Shown here piece after piece: positions 63,464 through 64,000 of a stretch of DNA of 64,000 bases (positions are counted from its first letter, which is position 1; each line of letters starts with the position of its first letter). This stretch comes from Microbacterium sp. H83 (GTDB taxonomy: Bacteria > Actinomycetota > Actinomycetes > Actinomycetales > Microbacteriaceae), in assembly GCF_001650405.1 (NCBI RefSeq), contig NZ_LWCU01000011.1, forward strand, positions 1 to 64,000, written 5' to 3'. The notes under the pieces were generated by a model that was not told the origin of the DNA, made no database searches, and saw nothing but the letters and a program-made list of their open reading frames with translations. The position numbers were made by a program, and so were the translations under genes.

Positions 63464-64000
63464 GTCGGTCCGCAGATAGACGTCGAGGTCTCCCGACGAT
63501 GGAGGTTCCTACGCCATCCATCGGAAAGACCTCGACGTGCCCGACGCTACTCCGCCGCCCGGCTTCGGCCGCCCTGACCTGACCGCCTTCGCTCGACTCG
63601 ACGGCCTCGGTCTGAGCGTGATCGGGCAACGACTTGAACCGGATCGTGCGGTCCTCGCGTGCCGCGTGGTGGAACCAGATCAGTGGTGCCGACGGTGCGG
63701 CAGCGAAGGCGCCGCTCGTGACACCGTGATCCGGCGGTTGGCCCACGAGCCGCTGGGCTGGCGACCGACCGTGCTGGAAGTTGTAGTGCGCCGCTACCGC
63801 TGTGCAGACTGCGGACACGTGTGGCGCCAAGACACCAGCGCCGCGGCGGAGCCACGCGCGAAGCTCTCGCGCACCGGGCTGCGGTGGGCGCTGGAAGGGA
63901 TCGTGGTCGCACACCTCACCGTCGCCCGTGTCGCCGAGGGACTCGGGGTCGCGTGGGACACCGCCAACAACGCGGTCCTGGCCGAAGGCAAGCGGCTGCT
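63464..64000 (+). mobile_element. ISL3-family element, left part
   Basis: The left limit is set by the start of identity with the solo copy at 61712. The element runs off the window, so its right end is unknown. Confidence 0.75.
63537..64000 (+). CDS. ISL3-family transposase, N-terminal part
   Basis: About 154 residues from a GTG at 63537, reading off the edge. PDATPPPGFGRPDLTAFARL, QWCRRCGSEGAARDTVIRRL, VVVRRYRCADCGHVWRQD give the N-terminal zinc finger (CxxC...CxxC) and LRWALEGIVVAHLTVARVAEGLGVAWDTANNAVLAEG the HTH of ISL3 transposases. There is no ATG in frame nearby; the GTG is the best start. Confidence 0.85.
   Translation, partial: MPDATPPPGFGRPDLTAFARLDGLGLSVIGQRLEPDRAVLACRVVEPDQWCRRCGSEGAARDTVIRRLAHEPLGWRPTVLEVVVRRYRCADCGHVWRQDTSAAAEPRAKLSRTGLRWALEGIVVAHLTVARVAEGLGVAWDTANNAVLAEGKRL

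Noticed and set aside
1..64000. CRISPR arrays, tRNA and rRNA genes
   Set aside because: None recognised on reading both strands; no regularly spaced repeats and no T-loop context found.

Overview
The window is high-GC actinobacterial DNA. The protein styles (SCO6880-type conjugation genes, DUF3560, DUF4913, DUF7882-like small proteins) suggest a Microbacteriaceae host such as Microbacterium; this is inference from family flavour. A partition locus, an AEP-type replication protein, an SSB, a relaxase with a candidate oriT and a type IV secretion operon lie together at about 5.8-37.1 kb, so the core is a conjugative plasmid or plasmid-derived element. I saw no integrase, tRNA, rRNA or CRISPR array.

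Layout. 1-0.24 kb: end of an IS256-type transposase. 0.5-5.5 kb: a defence/stability patch with a DUF2188 protein, a TIR-like putative NADase, a RES toxin with its Xre/ParS-type antitoxin, and three small membrane-anchored proteins. 5.8-9.5 kb: mobilisation (coiled-coil protein, MOB relaxase, MobC, candidate oriT). 9.6-11.7 kb: an 83-bp hairpin locus, a zeta-type toxin with an HTH antitoxin, and an autoregulator candidate with palindromic operators. 11.7-22.6 kb: plasmid maintenance on the minus strand (SNase lipoprotein, ParA and partner, SSB, NrdH redoxin, DUF3560, ParB, AEP replication protein, small regulators), with a recurrent promoter-leader cassette. 22.7-37.1 kb: transfer genes. A minus-strand trio (anchored beta-propeller, VanY/lysozyme-like peptidoglycan hydrolase, lipoprotein) diverges from a twelve-gene plus-strand operon (pilin-like, VirB8-like, VirB6-like, SCO6880, VirB4-like ATPase, VirD4/TraG, DUF4913, macro-like, GNAT and CPBP genes) that ends at a strong terminator.

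37.4-38.2 kb is a scar holding gene stubs: a plasmid fragment, an M20 remnant, a substrate-binding-protein signal peptide and the last codons of a second glutamine synthetase. 38.2-53.4 kb is a nitrogen catabolic island: amidohydrolase, M20 amidohydrolase, APC permease, glutamine synthetase-like ligase, class III aminotransferase, RpiR and LysR regulators, an Orn/Lys/Arg-type decarboxylase, an M20 peptidase and a branched-chain-type ABC importer whose livG is truncated and whose binding protein is missing. A plausible reading is uptake, gamma-glutamylation, transamination and hydrolysis of an amine or amino-acid derivative.

53.5-64 kb is a mosaic of accessory genes and insertion sequences: TetR and SDR fragments fused end to end, a three-gene alcohol dehydrogenase/PfpI/ABM operon, one IS3-family element sitting inside another, a DUF7882-like trio, and a GlxA regulator with an ABM gene bracketed by two 129-bp copies of an ISL3 end. 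The last 0.5 kb is the start of an ISL3 transposase.
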